64,000 nucleotides of DNA, from the NCBI GenBank assembly GCA_948567375.1, contig OX419756.1, positions 58,134,552 to 58,198,551 on the forward strand. Direction: 5' to 3'. A model generated the notes under the pieces. The model was given only the letters and a program-made list of their open reading frames with translations, had not been told where the DNA came from and ran no database searches. The stretch's first letter is position 1; the number at the start of each line of letters is the position of its first letter. Source of the stretch: Lunularia cruciata (lineage: Eukaryota > Streptophyta > Marchantiopsida > Lunulariales > Lunulariaceae). The position numbers were made by a program, and so were the translations under genes. Shown piece by piece: positions 45,130 to 55,200 of the stretch.

Positions 45130-45611
45130 TGTTACAATATGGAGTTTATCAATAAGTTAGTTGAGACTAACAAAGTAGCAAGTAGGCCAAATTAGCCAAG
45201 AATTATAAGAATATTCTAAAAGCACCTAGGAAGCTACTTGGTATCTTCCAAGTATTGGATAATGTGCATGCCAAGTGGTGACTTCTAAGAAGAAGTTTCA
45301 AGCTAGGTTAGCTTGTATGCCAAGTAGGTAGCTTTTAGAAGGAAGCTTGTTGGGGAACTTCCAGATTAACTTAGCTTTGCATGCCAAGTACATGGCTTCT
45401 AGAAGGAAGCTTCTCAAGAAGCTTCCTAGTTAGCTTGGCTTGCATTCTAAGAAAGTGGCTTTTAGGAAGCTTCGTGAAAATCTTTTATGTTCTCGATAAA
45501 TATTAAAGCCCAAGCTCATGCTAGGCATTTGGAGTTCCTTCATTCAAGAGTCCCAATGTGATCTTTCACTTTGATCCTCCATTCTCCTATTTCTCTCCTT
45601 GATCATTTACA
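45130..45611 (+). repeat. A1 3' LTR
   Basis: It starts TGTTACAATATGG and ends TCATTTACA. Heat-shock-like words (gaagcttctcaagaagcttc at 45408-45427) precede a decayed TATA (cgataaata at about 45494). Confidence 0.86.
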
Positions 45612-46249
45612 AAGTCAAACATGCCATATGCCATCCTTTCAAACACTATTACACACCAACATAGTAGTAGCTCCACTAAAAGAGTCACATAACATACATT
45701 GCAAGACTACATGTACAATTGATAAGCTTTGTTTCATAAGGCCATCAATGTTTAGGAGGTGGTATCATGCACAATTGTGCACATGATCCTTCCAAAAAGC
45801 ACCATTATGTCCTTCCAGCATGAGGACTCCAAAAGGTAAAATCTCATGCATTCTCAAGATAGTGTGGCATGTAGTCAAATCAAGTGTTGTTGGTGTAATT
45901 TGTTCTAGTATACATAATCACTTGGATGAAATTGATAGATCAAGGGTCCATAACATCCTCCTTGAATAGTAGCATAGGGTAAGGTATCCATATGCTCAAG
46001 AATTACTACATTCTCAAAAGCATTGGCATCACTGTCCAAAAGATCTCTACCTATTGAGAACATGCACTCACATATACATTTGGATCATCCAAGTCCAAAA
46101 CTACAATAACATCACAATAAGTAGTTGTAGGTACTTTAGATCTTGTTCATAAAGTAGAAATTAAGGAGAGAAAGATGCTATCAAGGCTTGCCAATTGAAT
46201 TGATAGCCCATGGCCAATGAAGGTAATTAAAGATCTCAATCTCCCAAGC
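45612..46249. other. Unassigned sequence between A1 and a gypsy fragment
   Basis: I see no domain and no shared repeat. It is probably the 3' part of the integrase-bearing relic next to it. Confidence 0.3.
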
Positions 46250-46960
46250 TTCTCTACAAACCATACTTATGCAATCTTCTCTTCACCATTTGAACCACCC
46301 TCTCTACTAAACCATCTATCTCAAGGTGATCTTGGGAGGTAATACAATGATCAATCAAGGCCTTTTCATTAAAGACTTGAAACTCTCCCAAGAACTTTGT
46401 ACCTTGATTAGTCAAGACCTCAATTGGTGCACCAAAGTGACTAAGAACTTGATCCAAGAACAAATAAGTTGTCTCTTTATTGGACTTTTCAAGAAGTATC
46501 ACTAACTCAATCCATTAGGAAAGATGCTCTATTATAACTAAAATATACTAATGATGTCTAACAGTAAATGATAAAGGTCCAAAATCCAATGGTAACTCAT
46601 CCTCATGATAGGGAATGGGTGTAATTGTGGCATAAGAACATTAAATGATGTTCTAACTTGGTCACACACCATATTTGGCAACAAACTATTGCATATTGCG
46701 ATGCATACCATGACACCAATAATGACTCTCAAGTAAGCTATATGTATGCTTTACTCCAAAATGGCATAGCTCCTCATGAGCATGTCATATCAATTATGTT
46801 TTGTAAAATGGAAAGTGTACTACTCACACTCTACCATCTTCCCAAACTTGAAAAAGATGTCTACCTTCCAATCTAAACTACATGGTTTGTTGAAAGACAT
46901 AGTCTCTCTCCTTGGCACCAACTATGCCAACCACAACATTTGTGCAAAGATGATGATATC
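46250..46960 (-). pseudogene. Gypsy integrase fragment of another family
   Basis: Minus-strand 46254-46502 reads NKETTYLFLDQVLSHFGAPI, EVLTNQGTKFLGEFQVF and DGLVERVVQMVKRRLHKYGL. The second catalytic aspartate is changed to asparagine (TNQG for TDQG/TDRG), while the glutamate is kept (VERV). Further right, 46538-46730 continues toward the first aspartate (HWILDLYHLLLDI). No LTR was found for this relic. Confidence 0.75.
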
Positions 46961-47208
46961 TTAGTGATTGTCACGAAGATATCATCTAAGATCACTAAGA
47001 TATTATCATGAATGTCTTGTTGACCTATGCCACTATCTCCACCCTTTGGATTTGAGACCTCTACAACTCCTCCTATCTATACTAGTAGAGATACCACTAG
47101 AGTTCCTCAAAAAATATACATTAAAAGGTAGATGCATGCAAACCTAACACCATCTTCTAATGCCAATGAGCTCTAGTTTGGTCCTACTGGTTGGTACATG
47201 GGCTTTTA
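46961..47208. other. Spacer before A3
   Basis: I see nothing conserved here. A short repeated phrase (atgatgatatcttag / gatatcatctaag at 46950-46990) is locally palindromic. Confidence 0.3.
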
Positions 47209-47693
47209 CTCAACAATATGGAGTTTATAGATGAGTTAGTTGAGATTAATAAAGAAGCATATATGCTAAATTAGCCAAAAATTATATGAATATCTTAGAA
47301 GCATCTAGCAAGCTTTGTGGTACCTTCCAAGTGTCGAGTAACATGTATACCAAGTAGGTAACTTCTAAGAGAAAGCTTCTTGGGAAGCTTCCCGGCTAGC
47401 TTAGCTTGCATGCCAAGTAGGTGGTTTCTAGAAGGAGTGAAGCTTTCCGACTAGTTCAGCTTGCATGCCAAATAGATGGCTTCTTGAGAAGCTTCATGAT
47501 TAGCTTAGCTTGCATTTTAAGAAGACGGCTTTTAGGAAGCTTCTTGAGAAGCTTCTCAAGAGCTTTGTATATTCTCTATAAATACCAAAGCCCAAGCTCA
47601 TAGAAGGCATTTGGAGTTTACCTTATTTGAGAGTCCTAATGTGATCTTTCCCTTTGATCTTCCATTCTCCTATTCTCTCCTTGATCTTTTACA
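47209..47693 (+). repeat. A3 5' LTR
   Basis: This is homologous to the other family-A LTRs and ends in CTTTTACA at 47693, directly before the PBS. The start is eroded (CTCAACAATATGG). Confidence 0.85.
47355..47584 (+). promoter_or_regulatory. A3 LTR promoter: heat-shock-like cluster and TATA box
   Basis: Two exact GAAGCTTC words at 47536-47543 and 47548-47555 (12 bp apart), with further variants from 47366 on, lie just upstream of a TATAAATA box at 47577-47584. This is the clearest promoter in the window. GAAnnTTC is the core of plant heat-shock elements. Confidence 0.58.
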
Positions 47694-47694
47694 T

Positions 47695-47706
47695 TGGTAT
47701 TAGAGT
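47695..47706 (+). other. A3 primer binding site
   Basis: TGGTATTAGAGT one base after the LTR resembles the initiator-Met tRNA complement with two changes. Confidence 0.8.
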
Positions 47707-47959
47707 AAAAATAGGATGGATAGAATTTATGGACCACCAAATCTATTCTCCCAAACCATTAAGATTTTTGTGTCTATGCACTACCCAAACATCATTTTAT
47801 GTAGTTCATCATCTCATGCTTTGGGCAAATTGTTTTGAATGAAATCACCTTGTTTGATGAACCATAGATACTTCTAATTGTAACTTATAGAGAGTGGTAG
47901 ATGTGTTGCATCTACATGTTAGCTTAGATAATTGTAGGTAGTTTGATAGAGTAGTATCC

Positions 47960-48860
47960 ATGATGGCAATGCATGAAGTTATCTTTGCTATGGAGCAACA
48001 AAACAAGCACCTTATTAAATAGTTGGAAGAAAGTGACCATCAACAACAAGAGCATGTAGAGAGCATCATTTTTAAAAGGAGAAGAGAAAATCTGATTTTT
48101 GAATTCCAAGGTATTTGAAGGCAAGTATCTCCTAAGTGCAATGGATAGTTTTTTGTTTGATTACCAAATGGTATTTTGAAGGTACAAATCTTCAACATGA
48201 ATGGAGGCAAATCCTATTAGCTTTAAGTCAATTGGACAAAATAGAAAAACTATGGTGGGGACTCCAAGTAGAGCAAGCTGAATGGTAGTTTGTTGTGATA
48301 ATCTTGACATGAGAAGAATCCAAGAGCATAATAATTATGAGATTACAAGCTATAAATGTTGCACAAGCCTCATGATATAGATTGGCACAATTGAAGTAGA
48401 TTGGTTTTATGAAAAGCTACATCATTCAATTCCAAAACATCATAATATAAATTCCAAATATACTAGAAGTTGAAGCTCTAGATCAATTTGTGAGGGGCTT
48501 GAAGTCATGCACCATGAAATGACCATGCAGGAACTCAAATGCTTGGAAGAAGCCGTGTACTTGATGAAGTGGTTTTGATTCCTTGGTTGCCACAACTTTG
48601 TCTTGATCTTGACCTTCACAAAACCTGCCAATACACACACATGGGTGGAGGAGGCAACACCAATGGAGATTGATGCCATCCAATAGAGACCACTTGGCAC
48701 TATAGACAAGGAGAGATTGTGAAAAAATGGTGGTTGCTTTTATTGTTGCCAAATTGGACATCACATTGCTGAATGTCCACTTATGCATGGACTACCTCAA
48801 CAAATTACCCAAATGGATTTTGTGGAGTGCAATGAGCAAGGAAGTTAAGAATCCCAATAG
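47960..48860 (+). pseudogene. A3 gag
   Basis: This is homologous to A1 and A2 gag. The capsid core pieces are YFEGTNLQHEWRQI and then WWGLQVEQAEW near 48170-48290. A CCHC knuckle is near 48735-48775 (CFYCCQIGHHIAECPLMHG). Multiple stops and frameshifts are present. Confidence 0.75.
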
Positions 48861-48889
48861 GAGATATTGAGCTACCTTTTTAAAACTTG

Positions 48890-49290
48890 ATTAATGACAA
48901 TGGTATTGAAGACTTGACCTATGCAAGTTTGCTTCACTTGCAAAGTATGATATTTGATCTGGTTGATACTAAAAGTTCAAAGAATTGCATATCCATACTA
49001 ATAGTAAAGGAATTAGGTAGTCCTATCAAACTTAGTAAAGGAATTAGGCACTCTTATCAATCTTAGTAAAGGAATTAGGTGCTTTTATCAAGCTAGTGTT
49101 TGGAAGTAGATTGATGATAGTGGATAGTAGAAAGTGTCATACATTCTATACCCCCATCTTGTTAAATTCAAGTTTGTAAGCATTAGTTGGAGTGTATGAG
49201 ATTTGTAGTAGCACCTCTACACTATGATTTCATTCTAGGTCTACCTTGGCTTGAATGATTGAAGATTTAATTTGATTGGACCTGACAAAA
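48890..49290 (+). pseudogene. A3 protease
   Basis: The sequence matches the A1 protease (YASLLHLQSMIFDLVDTKSS, APLHYDFILGLPWLE), but the active-site region has lost its D-S-G. A 30-bp segment (aaaggaattaggtagtcctatcaa) is repeated two to three times at 49000-49090. Confidence 0.72.
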
Positions 49291-49855
49291 AATTCAAGTA
49301 CAACACCAATGTAAGAATTATATATTAGGTTGTCTTTGAGTAAGATACCTAAGAATAGTCAATCCTATGAGCCAGCCTGTTTCTCACTCAAGATGAACCT
49401 TTGATGGCTATTATAGTAAGCACCATAGACTAAGAAGGCAAGGAACCCCAACTCCATCATACTCCTCCAAGGCTAACTGTGGTGCCCACATTTTTTGTTT
49501 TTTTTCAAAATAAAGGAGAAGAAGTGTATAGAGAAGTCGGATTGCGCCTGTATGGCCAAAGAAGGCGAAGAAAATTGTCTTCGGGATGAAACCCGAAGTA
49601 AAGTGACTTCGGGTCATAAGGCAAAGTACTTGGAAATGCCGTTTCAGCATACAATACAAAGTAAATTGTCTTCGGATCGGGGGGAGCTCAACCCGAGGCG
49701 AAGACAGTCTAACAACCTTTCGTCGGGGCGAGAAATTCAAGAAGGGGCTGTTTCAAAACAGGCAGCTCATACGCGCGAAGGTTGATTGACAGTGATAGGT
49801 GCATGCAAGAGGTGTGATTTCTTGGTAGAAACTCAAAGCGACGGAAGACAAAGAA

Positions 49856-52024
49856 GTGCAACTCTATAAAAATCAAAACTGCAATGACAAAATGTCAAGC
49901 AATTTTCCTTCGCCATTGAGAAGTCGTCTTGCAGGTGATCAGGGAAAGGGAAATAGAGTTGTACTCGGGTTAGTGCGCAAGGGAGAAGTCGCGAGAGAGA
50001 AATTGAGAGACAGTAAGAAAGCAAAAGAGATGGGAGGAGGAAAGAAAAACTCTGAATTCGCAGTGAGAAATCATGCAATTCGGAGAATAGATGTAGTAGC
50101 AAGGATCGAAGTCTTGAGCCAACTTTGGATCACTTTTTTGGCATGGAACTGGAATGTAAGTTTTCCAGGATTCATGACAGAAATCATCAAGAGTAAATGT
50201 CTTGATGGTCCCGAGGAAGAAGGGAAGAGAGGAAATCCGGCTCGCTGGACAGAGTCAGATTGGAGACTCGTACTCGGGAAGGAGGCGGGTTTGGAGCAGG
50301 GAGCCACGTTCTTGGGGAAAGGAGAGATAGCCCAAGAAACACAAGAGGTGAGAGATGCCTTCTCGTCAAAGAGGACGAAGAATGTGTACAAAGTTGAGAG
50401 CTACAAAGACCCTGTGAGGAGAGGAATTGTGAGTGCACTAATGGCCATCCTGAAGCCGGAGAGAACCACTTATGTGATGAAGCACCAAGTGGTGTTCTTT
50501 CACAAGTTATTTACAGGAGAACCGATCAATTGGGCAAGGTGCTTTCACGGGAGAACGAGGCAAATGGTATGGAATCTGCGGGATAAGTCGCCTCCACACT
50601 ACATCGTACCATTTGCAGCACATTTCTACCTTGGGTTGAATTTGCTCAATTTGGCGGAGCGCAGTAGAATGGTGTCTCATTTCCATCTTGACTTGAGAAG
50701 AGAAGTCGACGCGGAGGAGCAGCAATACATTCTCCAAATCCGGAGCACGGACGACTACTATGCAAAGATAGGGAAAAACGTGGAGGTCGTGGTAAGTACC
50801 CCGATGAAGAAGAGAACTCGGCAAGCAGAAGCCGAAGAAAACAAGAAACCTCGGAAGATGCAGAAAAATAACCCGAGGCGAGGGATGGTGGTGATTGAGT
50901 CAAAAGATGAAGACTCAGAAGGAGAAGCCGAGCTCAAAACGGAGGACTCGGAACGTGAGGAGGAACCTGAGCTTACACTGCAGAGTGGAGATACTAGCAG
51001 TGATAGTGAAGACAACGGAGAAATGACCTCGGCACCAGCGGCTGAAGGATACGAAGAAGAAGTGCAGGCTGAAGTAGAAGCCGAAGACAATGCGGCGCTG
51101 GAAGACGAAGTACCGGTGCTAGAGGAGAAGAAGATCGCAGTACAGCGAGGAGTTCGCTTGAGACGTAAGGTGAAGTGTGAAGCGGGGCCAAGTAGAGTGA
51201 AGGAAGAGGTAGAAGAAAGCTCGGGTAGTGAGGCGTCGATTCCGATACAAAGACTCCAGAGAAGAAGGCGAGTATCGGGAGAACACAAAGAGAGAAGAGA
51301 GACTACTTTGCGGGAGGAAGAAGTTGCCAGTAATGGAGTAGATTACCTGCAAGAAGTAGTGTGCCCGCTGTTGGTGAAGTTGGAACAGAAGAAGAAGGAG
51401 ATGCAGTCTACTTGTCCAAAGGTAAAGACTGTTTTGCAGGTCTTATCAAGATTAGAAGAAGAGAACTTGGAGTTGAAGAAGAGTGTAACCCGAGGTGAGG
51501 AAGAGAGAGAAGTACTGCAAGCGGAAGTAGTAGAGAGAAGTCAGGTAATCGAAGACCTGAAGAGAGAAGTGAGTTATCGAGAGGATCTTGCAAGGAAGAG
51601 TGACATCGCAAGGGAGAGACAGGTAGCGGGGCACGAAATCTTGAAGCAGCAGTTTGCTGATTCAAGAGTAGAGCTTATCCATGCTATGGCGAGGGTAGCA
51701 TCAAAAGACCAAGAGCTTGATCAAGTGATGGAGAGTATGGAGGAGAAGAAGCAACTCTGGCAAAGAGAGTTGTTTGTGCGGTATAGAGAAGAAGAGAGAT
51801 TACGAGAATTACTTCGTAATCAGGAAGAGAAAATTGTACAGAAGGAGAAAGAGAAGGAGGCGGTGAAGGCCGAGTTCAAAGAAGAATTGGCAATGTACAG
51901 AGAGGAATGGCTTGCATATTGGGAACAAGAACGAAAGACAAGATTGGAGCCATTGAAGGAAATAATCCTCAGAGTGAATGCAATGTTGAGTACAGAAGCC
52001 AGCGTTTGGATTGAAGAAGCGTGA
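49856..52024 (+). CDS. LTR-encoded coiled-coil protein of unknown function
   Basis: This is an open frame of 722 codons. The first ATG overlaps the TATA region, so a more likely start is residue 13 (49892), since MSSxFPxPLxSR is also found after ATG in D. A third option is residue 59 (MGGGKKN, 50030). Residues 59-310 look globular and are the best conserved part (ITFLAWNWNVSFPGFM, YKVESYKDPVRRGIVSALMA, PHYIVPFAAHFYLGLNLLNL). Residues 316-480 are charged, with a basic nuclear-signal-like cluster (KKRTR...KKPRKMQ...NNPRR) and acidic runs. Residues 490-722 form a long coiled coil. The frame ends at a TGA where E reads arginine. The sense strand matches the element's pol. I recognise no gag, pol or env motif; a gag-like or chromatin-binding role is only a guess. 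Confidence 0.85.
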   Translation: MQLYKNQNCNDKMSSNFPSPLRSRLAGDQGKGNRVVLGLVRKGEVAREKLRDSKKAKEMGGGKKNSEFAVRNHAIRRIDVVARIEVLSQLWITFLAWNWNVSFPGFMTEIIKSKCLDGPEEEGKRGNPARWTESDWRLVLGKEAGLEQGATFLGKGEIAQETQEVRDAFSSKRTKNVYKVESYKDPVRRGIVSALMAILKPERTTYVMKHQVVFFHKLFTGEPINWARCFHGRTRQMVWNLRDKSPPHYIVPFAAHFYLGLNLLNLAERSRMVSHFHLDLRREVDAEEQQYILQIRSTDDYYAKIGKNVEVVVSTPMKKRTRQAEAEENKKPRKMQKNNPRRGMVVIESKDEDSEGEAELKTEDSEREEEPELTLQSGDTSSDSEDNGEMTSAPAAEGYEEEVQAEVEAEDNAALEDEVPVLEEKKIAVQRGVRLRRKVKCEAGPSRVKEEVEESSGSEASIPIQRLQRRRRVSGEHKERRETTLREEEVASNGVDYLQEVVCPLLVKLEQKKKEMQSTCPKVKTVLQVLSRLEEENLELKKSVTRGEEEREVLQAEVVERSQVIEDLKREVSYREDLARKSDIARERQVAGHEILKQQFADSRVELIHAMARVASKDQELDQVMESMEEKKQLWQRELFVRYREEERLRELLRNQEEKIVQKEKEKEAVKAEFKEELAMYREEWLAYWEQERKTRLEPLKEIILRVNAMLSTEASVWIEEA
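49865..49872 (+). promoter_or_regulatory. TATA box of the giant LTR
   Basis: TATAAAAA lies 387 bp inside the LTR. The D copy has TATAAAAG at the equivalent place (60556-60563) with conserved flanks. Transcription would be expected to begin about 25-35 bases on, near 49890-49900. Confidence 0.6.
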
Positions 52025-52466
52025 CTGCACGAGTTGAAGTTGTTGGTGCAGGAGACGAGGCGAAGACAAGCAAAGGACACTGATTTGAATGCCTTGTTAA
52101 TTAGTCTCAGAACTCGTGTAGATGGGAAGATCTTAGAAGTAGAAGACAATATTTCAATTAGATTAGACTTAGTGAAAATAGAGTTAGAAAAGCTTCGGTA
52201 GGATGTTAAGGCAAAACCCGAAGTAGATAACATAGGAATCCAAATGTCTTCGGATTTTCCCTCAGAGACATTAGAGAAGAGTAGGTCAAAGGATGAAGAG
52301 TTAGATAGATTACCCACTAGTGCAATTTCAGATTAGGAAAGAGAATTGTTGGATCTGGTAGAAGATGTAGGAGATGTGGAACCCGAGGATAGAGTAGTAG
52401 GAAGTAAGATTACTTTGGGTTCGGGTTTGAAAGCCGCGGAAGAAGTAGACATCGGATCGGATTAGT
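52025..52466 (+). pseudogene. Former C-terminus of the LTR-encoded protein
   Basis: The same frame continues after the TGA with LHELKLLVQETRRRQAKDTD and LEVEDNISIRLDLVKIELEK, then RPTS-type tails up to 52466, with three further stops. The matching block is open in E (31002-31355) and partly in D (62741-63127), so the ancestor was about 140 residues longer. Confidence 0.75.
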
Positions 52467-53259
52467 AACCGATTTGAGATTTGAAGGGGCAGATATGAAG
52501 ACGTGCATTGTCATTTCGGATCTACAGGTTAGAATAGTTGTTGTAGAAACAATATAGTTGTTAGAACTGTCGATTGATTCACTACTTAAGAGTGGCATTT
52601 GCAGGAAATTGTTGTTCAGTGCTCATTATTTATGAGAATAGATAAAGTGAAGTGCTGTGAAGCAGTGCTCGTTGCTTGAGCTTGATTCCGAGTATCAATT
52701 TTGCAATTGTGTTTGTGAGTGTTTGGAGAAATTTGAAGTACAAGTCAGAGTGCTTGTTGGATGTTGGATTCCACAACCTTGATCTTCATTCTGTGTGTTT
52801 GATCTTGAGTGAAGTGCAATCGAAGCAATACCTTGACAGATCTGAGAGGAATTGTAGTGTTGGTAGTATTCTGCATTTGGGAGTGCAGTGCAAAGTTGAT
52901 GTGAAGCAATTTTGATCGAGGAAGTTGTGCCTTCAGTGGAGGGGTGGAACACAATTCTGAGGTGAAGTCGTTTTGCAGTGAAGTGTTGTTTTTGGGAGAG
53001 CCTGAATCATCACAATCAAGATTGTTTGGAAAGATTTGATGGAGTTGTGATTATGGAGTGTTAATTTGTGACAAGACTGCGAGTCAGTGCTTGTTACTCT
53101 CTTCTGGGTGTGGTTTCTACTTGAGAGATTAAAAACGCAACTAAGAAGAACTGAAATTGTTACTTTGCTTCGTATTTGACTAATTCTGACTCATATCTCT
53201 ACGGGAACAAACTTTACTTACTAGATTACCGCAAAAGTGATATTTGTCGGGTTGTCACA
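52467..53259 (+). repeat. 3' non-coding part of the giant LTR
   Basis: This stretch is shared with C (57660-58436), D (63128-63371) and, reversed, E (29980-30870). Conserved words include cactacttaagagtggcatt, gcttgagcttgattccgagt and gattaccgcaaaagtgatat. No ORF is conserved. Confidence 0.8.
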
Positions 53260-53836
53260 CTAACACTCCAAGACTCAAACAATTGCTCACTAGAAAACTC
53301 AATGAGAGAGAGATAGTTGCAAATGAAAATATGATGAGTCCTCCTCACACCTTGTTTATAAACTTATGAAATAGTTATGCACCAAAGTTACTAATTATTG
53401 GAGTGAGTCAAATTACTAAGCTAAAAGTCAAATCAAGTCAAAAGGCTAAAGGAATATCCATACACATGGGAATATTCCTCTAGGCATATGGTCTTATCTT
53501 GACCCAACCACTAAGTCAAAGATTCCTTCATATTGGCTTTCCTTGGACTATAGAAGAATTAAAAAAAAGGGTTGTGGGTCCAAGAGTTCTCAACTCTTTT
53601 CTCAAAGCAAAACACCTAAGAATAATACTAAGTAAATGCACTCGAATCCAAAATAGGGATGCTTATCTTTTCTATTCTTGTAAAGTGAGGTCCTCACTAT
53701 CTATACGCTTTGAATAACTTTAGCTAATGATGACTAATTTAGAGCCATCCTTTATTTCTACGAATAATGTCCCTTAAGTACTTGTAATACCAAATCAAAT
53801 ATCACAATAGCACATACATACACAAATGGTTGTTAC

Positions 53837-53850
53837 ATTTACCCTCGGCT
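53837..53850 (-). other. R-element polypurine tract
   Basis: The minus strand reads AGCCGAGGGTAAA immediately before the LTR start TGTAACAACC. Confidence 0.75.
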
Positions 53851-55165
53851 ATGTTTTCACTTAATCCTCAAAGTGAAGATCTCTCTACTTTCTATGATAC
53901 ATCTTCAACTTATCATGGTTAATCTTATCAAAATGTCTTCCTTCCAACTCCTTGAGATCATAGGTGTAATTACCCCATACCTTCTCCATTATGGAAGGTC
54001 CAAAGTACTTAGGCAAAAACTTCTTTTGCACTCTCTTGAATCAAATGGAATCAAACCACCCACTCACCTTCTTCTTGCCTTGCTTCTTGTCATAGATCTC
54101 TATTTGTTTCCTTAAGGCTTGCTTCACTCAAACCATAGCAATTGCTCTTGCTTCCTCCAATTCCATATGTTGATCCTTCCTTGACCTCTCTTCATAACCT
54201 CCTTGTGCTTTCTTCAATCTTGTATAAATACTTTGGAAGGTAGGAAGATCAAAGTAAATAGGTAAGGTAGACTCAATACCATATACCAAATGAAATGGAG
54301 AATATTTGGTGGAAGTCTTCATGGTTGTCCTATACTCCCACAAAACTGCATAAATCTTCTTGTCCCAGTGATGTTTAGCCTCTTCCATTTTTTCACCTTT
54401 GGCCAACATCATGCACAAGGTCTGATTGGTTCTCTTTGCCAAGCCATTGGAGTTTGGCTTATAGGATGTACTTACTATATGTGTAAAAGACAAAATGTCA
54501 TAGTATGTTTATAGTGATGCTTCATAAAACTCTTCTCCTCTATTAAAAACCAACTCCAAAAAGCACCCAAACCTAATGATAATGCATTCATAAAGAAATC
54601 TATCAACTTCATCTTCATTCTCGTCCCTCAATAGTCTAGCCTTGACCCACTTGGTAAGGTAATTAGTAACTATAACAATGTACACAATTGTTCCTTGGGA
54701 TTCTATTGAGAGGACTTACAAAGTCAATTCTCCACTTTTCAATAGGTTCTAACAATGGAATTGATCTAAGAGGTGGAGTGGAAGTAGACTTTCCAGCAAA
54801 AGCTTGACAAACATTACAAGTTTTGTAATAATCAAGATAATCTTTGAAAGTCCTCCTTCAAGTGATATCCTGCATCTAGAATCTTGAAAGCAATCACCTT
54901 TCATGCAAAGTGTCCCTCACACACTAAATCTTCATCAAACTCCTTTATGAGTAGATAGACTCCTCCTTACCCATGCTCTTCAAAGTAGACCATCTGCTCT
55001 TTGGTGAAAAAGAATATCCTCCACCATTATGTAAGGTCTAGATCTTGTTGTGAGCACCTTCCTTTCCCTAGCATGCATCTCTTCTAGATTATTACCTCTT
55101 GTAACATTGTCCATAATATCCTTGTACTCCATTGAAACCTCTTGACTGATTGAGATAATCATGAG
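53851..55165 (-). pseudogene. R-element integrase
   Basis: The core end is open at 54128-54493: THIVSTSYKPNSNGLAKRTN, KHHWDKKIYAVLWEYRTTMK, STKYSPFHLVYGIESTLPI. The catalytic glutamate position reads lysine (LAKR for LAER). The zinc-binding and first-aspartate regions lie toward 54700-54900 in broken frames, with a pre-integrase segment at 54980-55162. The family is the non-chromodomain branch; no chromodomain was found on the 3' side. Confidence 0.8.
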
Positions 55166-55200
55166 CTCTTCATTTGGGAAAGAATCATCAATTAGTTCAA

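Larger units (their letters stand above)
25587..45611 (+). mobile_element. A1: family-A chromovirus, split by later insertions
   Basis: This is a Ty3/gypsy element with a 5' LTR (25587-26102), PBS, gag, protease, RT, RNase H, integrase, chromodomain and 3' LTR (45130-45611). The flanks aagta and aagtc agree at four of five bases, consistent with an old target duplication. Element A2 occupies 27637-41351 inside the protease-RT linker, and a solo G1-family LTR occupies 44122-44838 between integrase and chromodomain. Without insertions the element would be about 5.6 kb. All coding parts carry stops. Confidence 0.88.
47209..49367 (+). mobile_element. A3: family-A element, 5' part
   Basis: It has a 5' LTR, PBS, gag and protease in the plus orientation. 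It is then interrupted at 49368 by the R-family element, which runs past the window edge, so the rest of A3 lies outside. The break is in the protease-RT linker, about 45 bases beyond the position where A2 entered A1. Confidence 0.85.
49478..53259 (+). mobile_element. B: solo giant LTR of the E family
   Basis: This is a 3,782-bp unit starting TGTGGTGCCCAC and ending GGGTTGTCACA, with the perfect target duplication ctaac at 49473-49477 and 53260-53264. It has no terminal direct repeats, PBS or pol. It is homologous to E's 3' LTR, so it is a solo LTR in plus orientation. CpG-containing words (ttcggg, cgaag) are largely preserved here and changed to TpG in E, C and D, so B is the youngest copy. 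It carries one long ORF. Confidence 0.9.
49368..53836 (-). repeat. R-element 3' LTR, split by B
   Basis: Pieces 49368-49477 and 53260-53836 together match 376-1070. The interruption at ctaac is exactly where the intact copy reads aaggctaacactcc, so the pre-insertion site is known. Confidence 0.88.

Noticed and set aside
51820-52317. 165-codon minus-strand ORF opposite the LTR protein
   Set aside because: The long serine- and leucine-rich minus frames here (also 50758-51288) are mirror readings of the glutamate/lysine-rich coiled-coil codons on the plus strand.
49478-53259. B as a DNA transposon with TGTG/CACA inverted ends and a 5-bp target duplication
   Set aside because: The inverted match extends only a few bases. 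In E the same unit directly follows a gypsy polypurine tract, which fits an LTR and not a cut-and-paste element.
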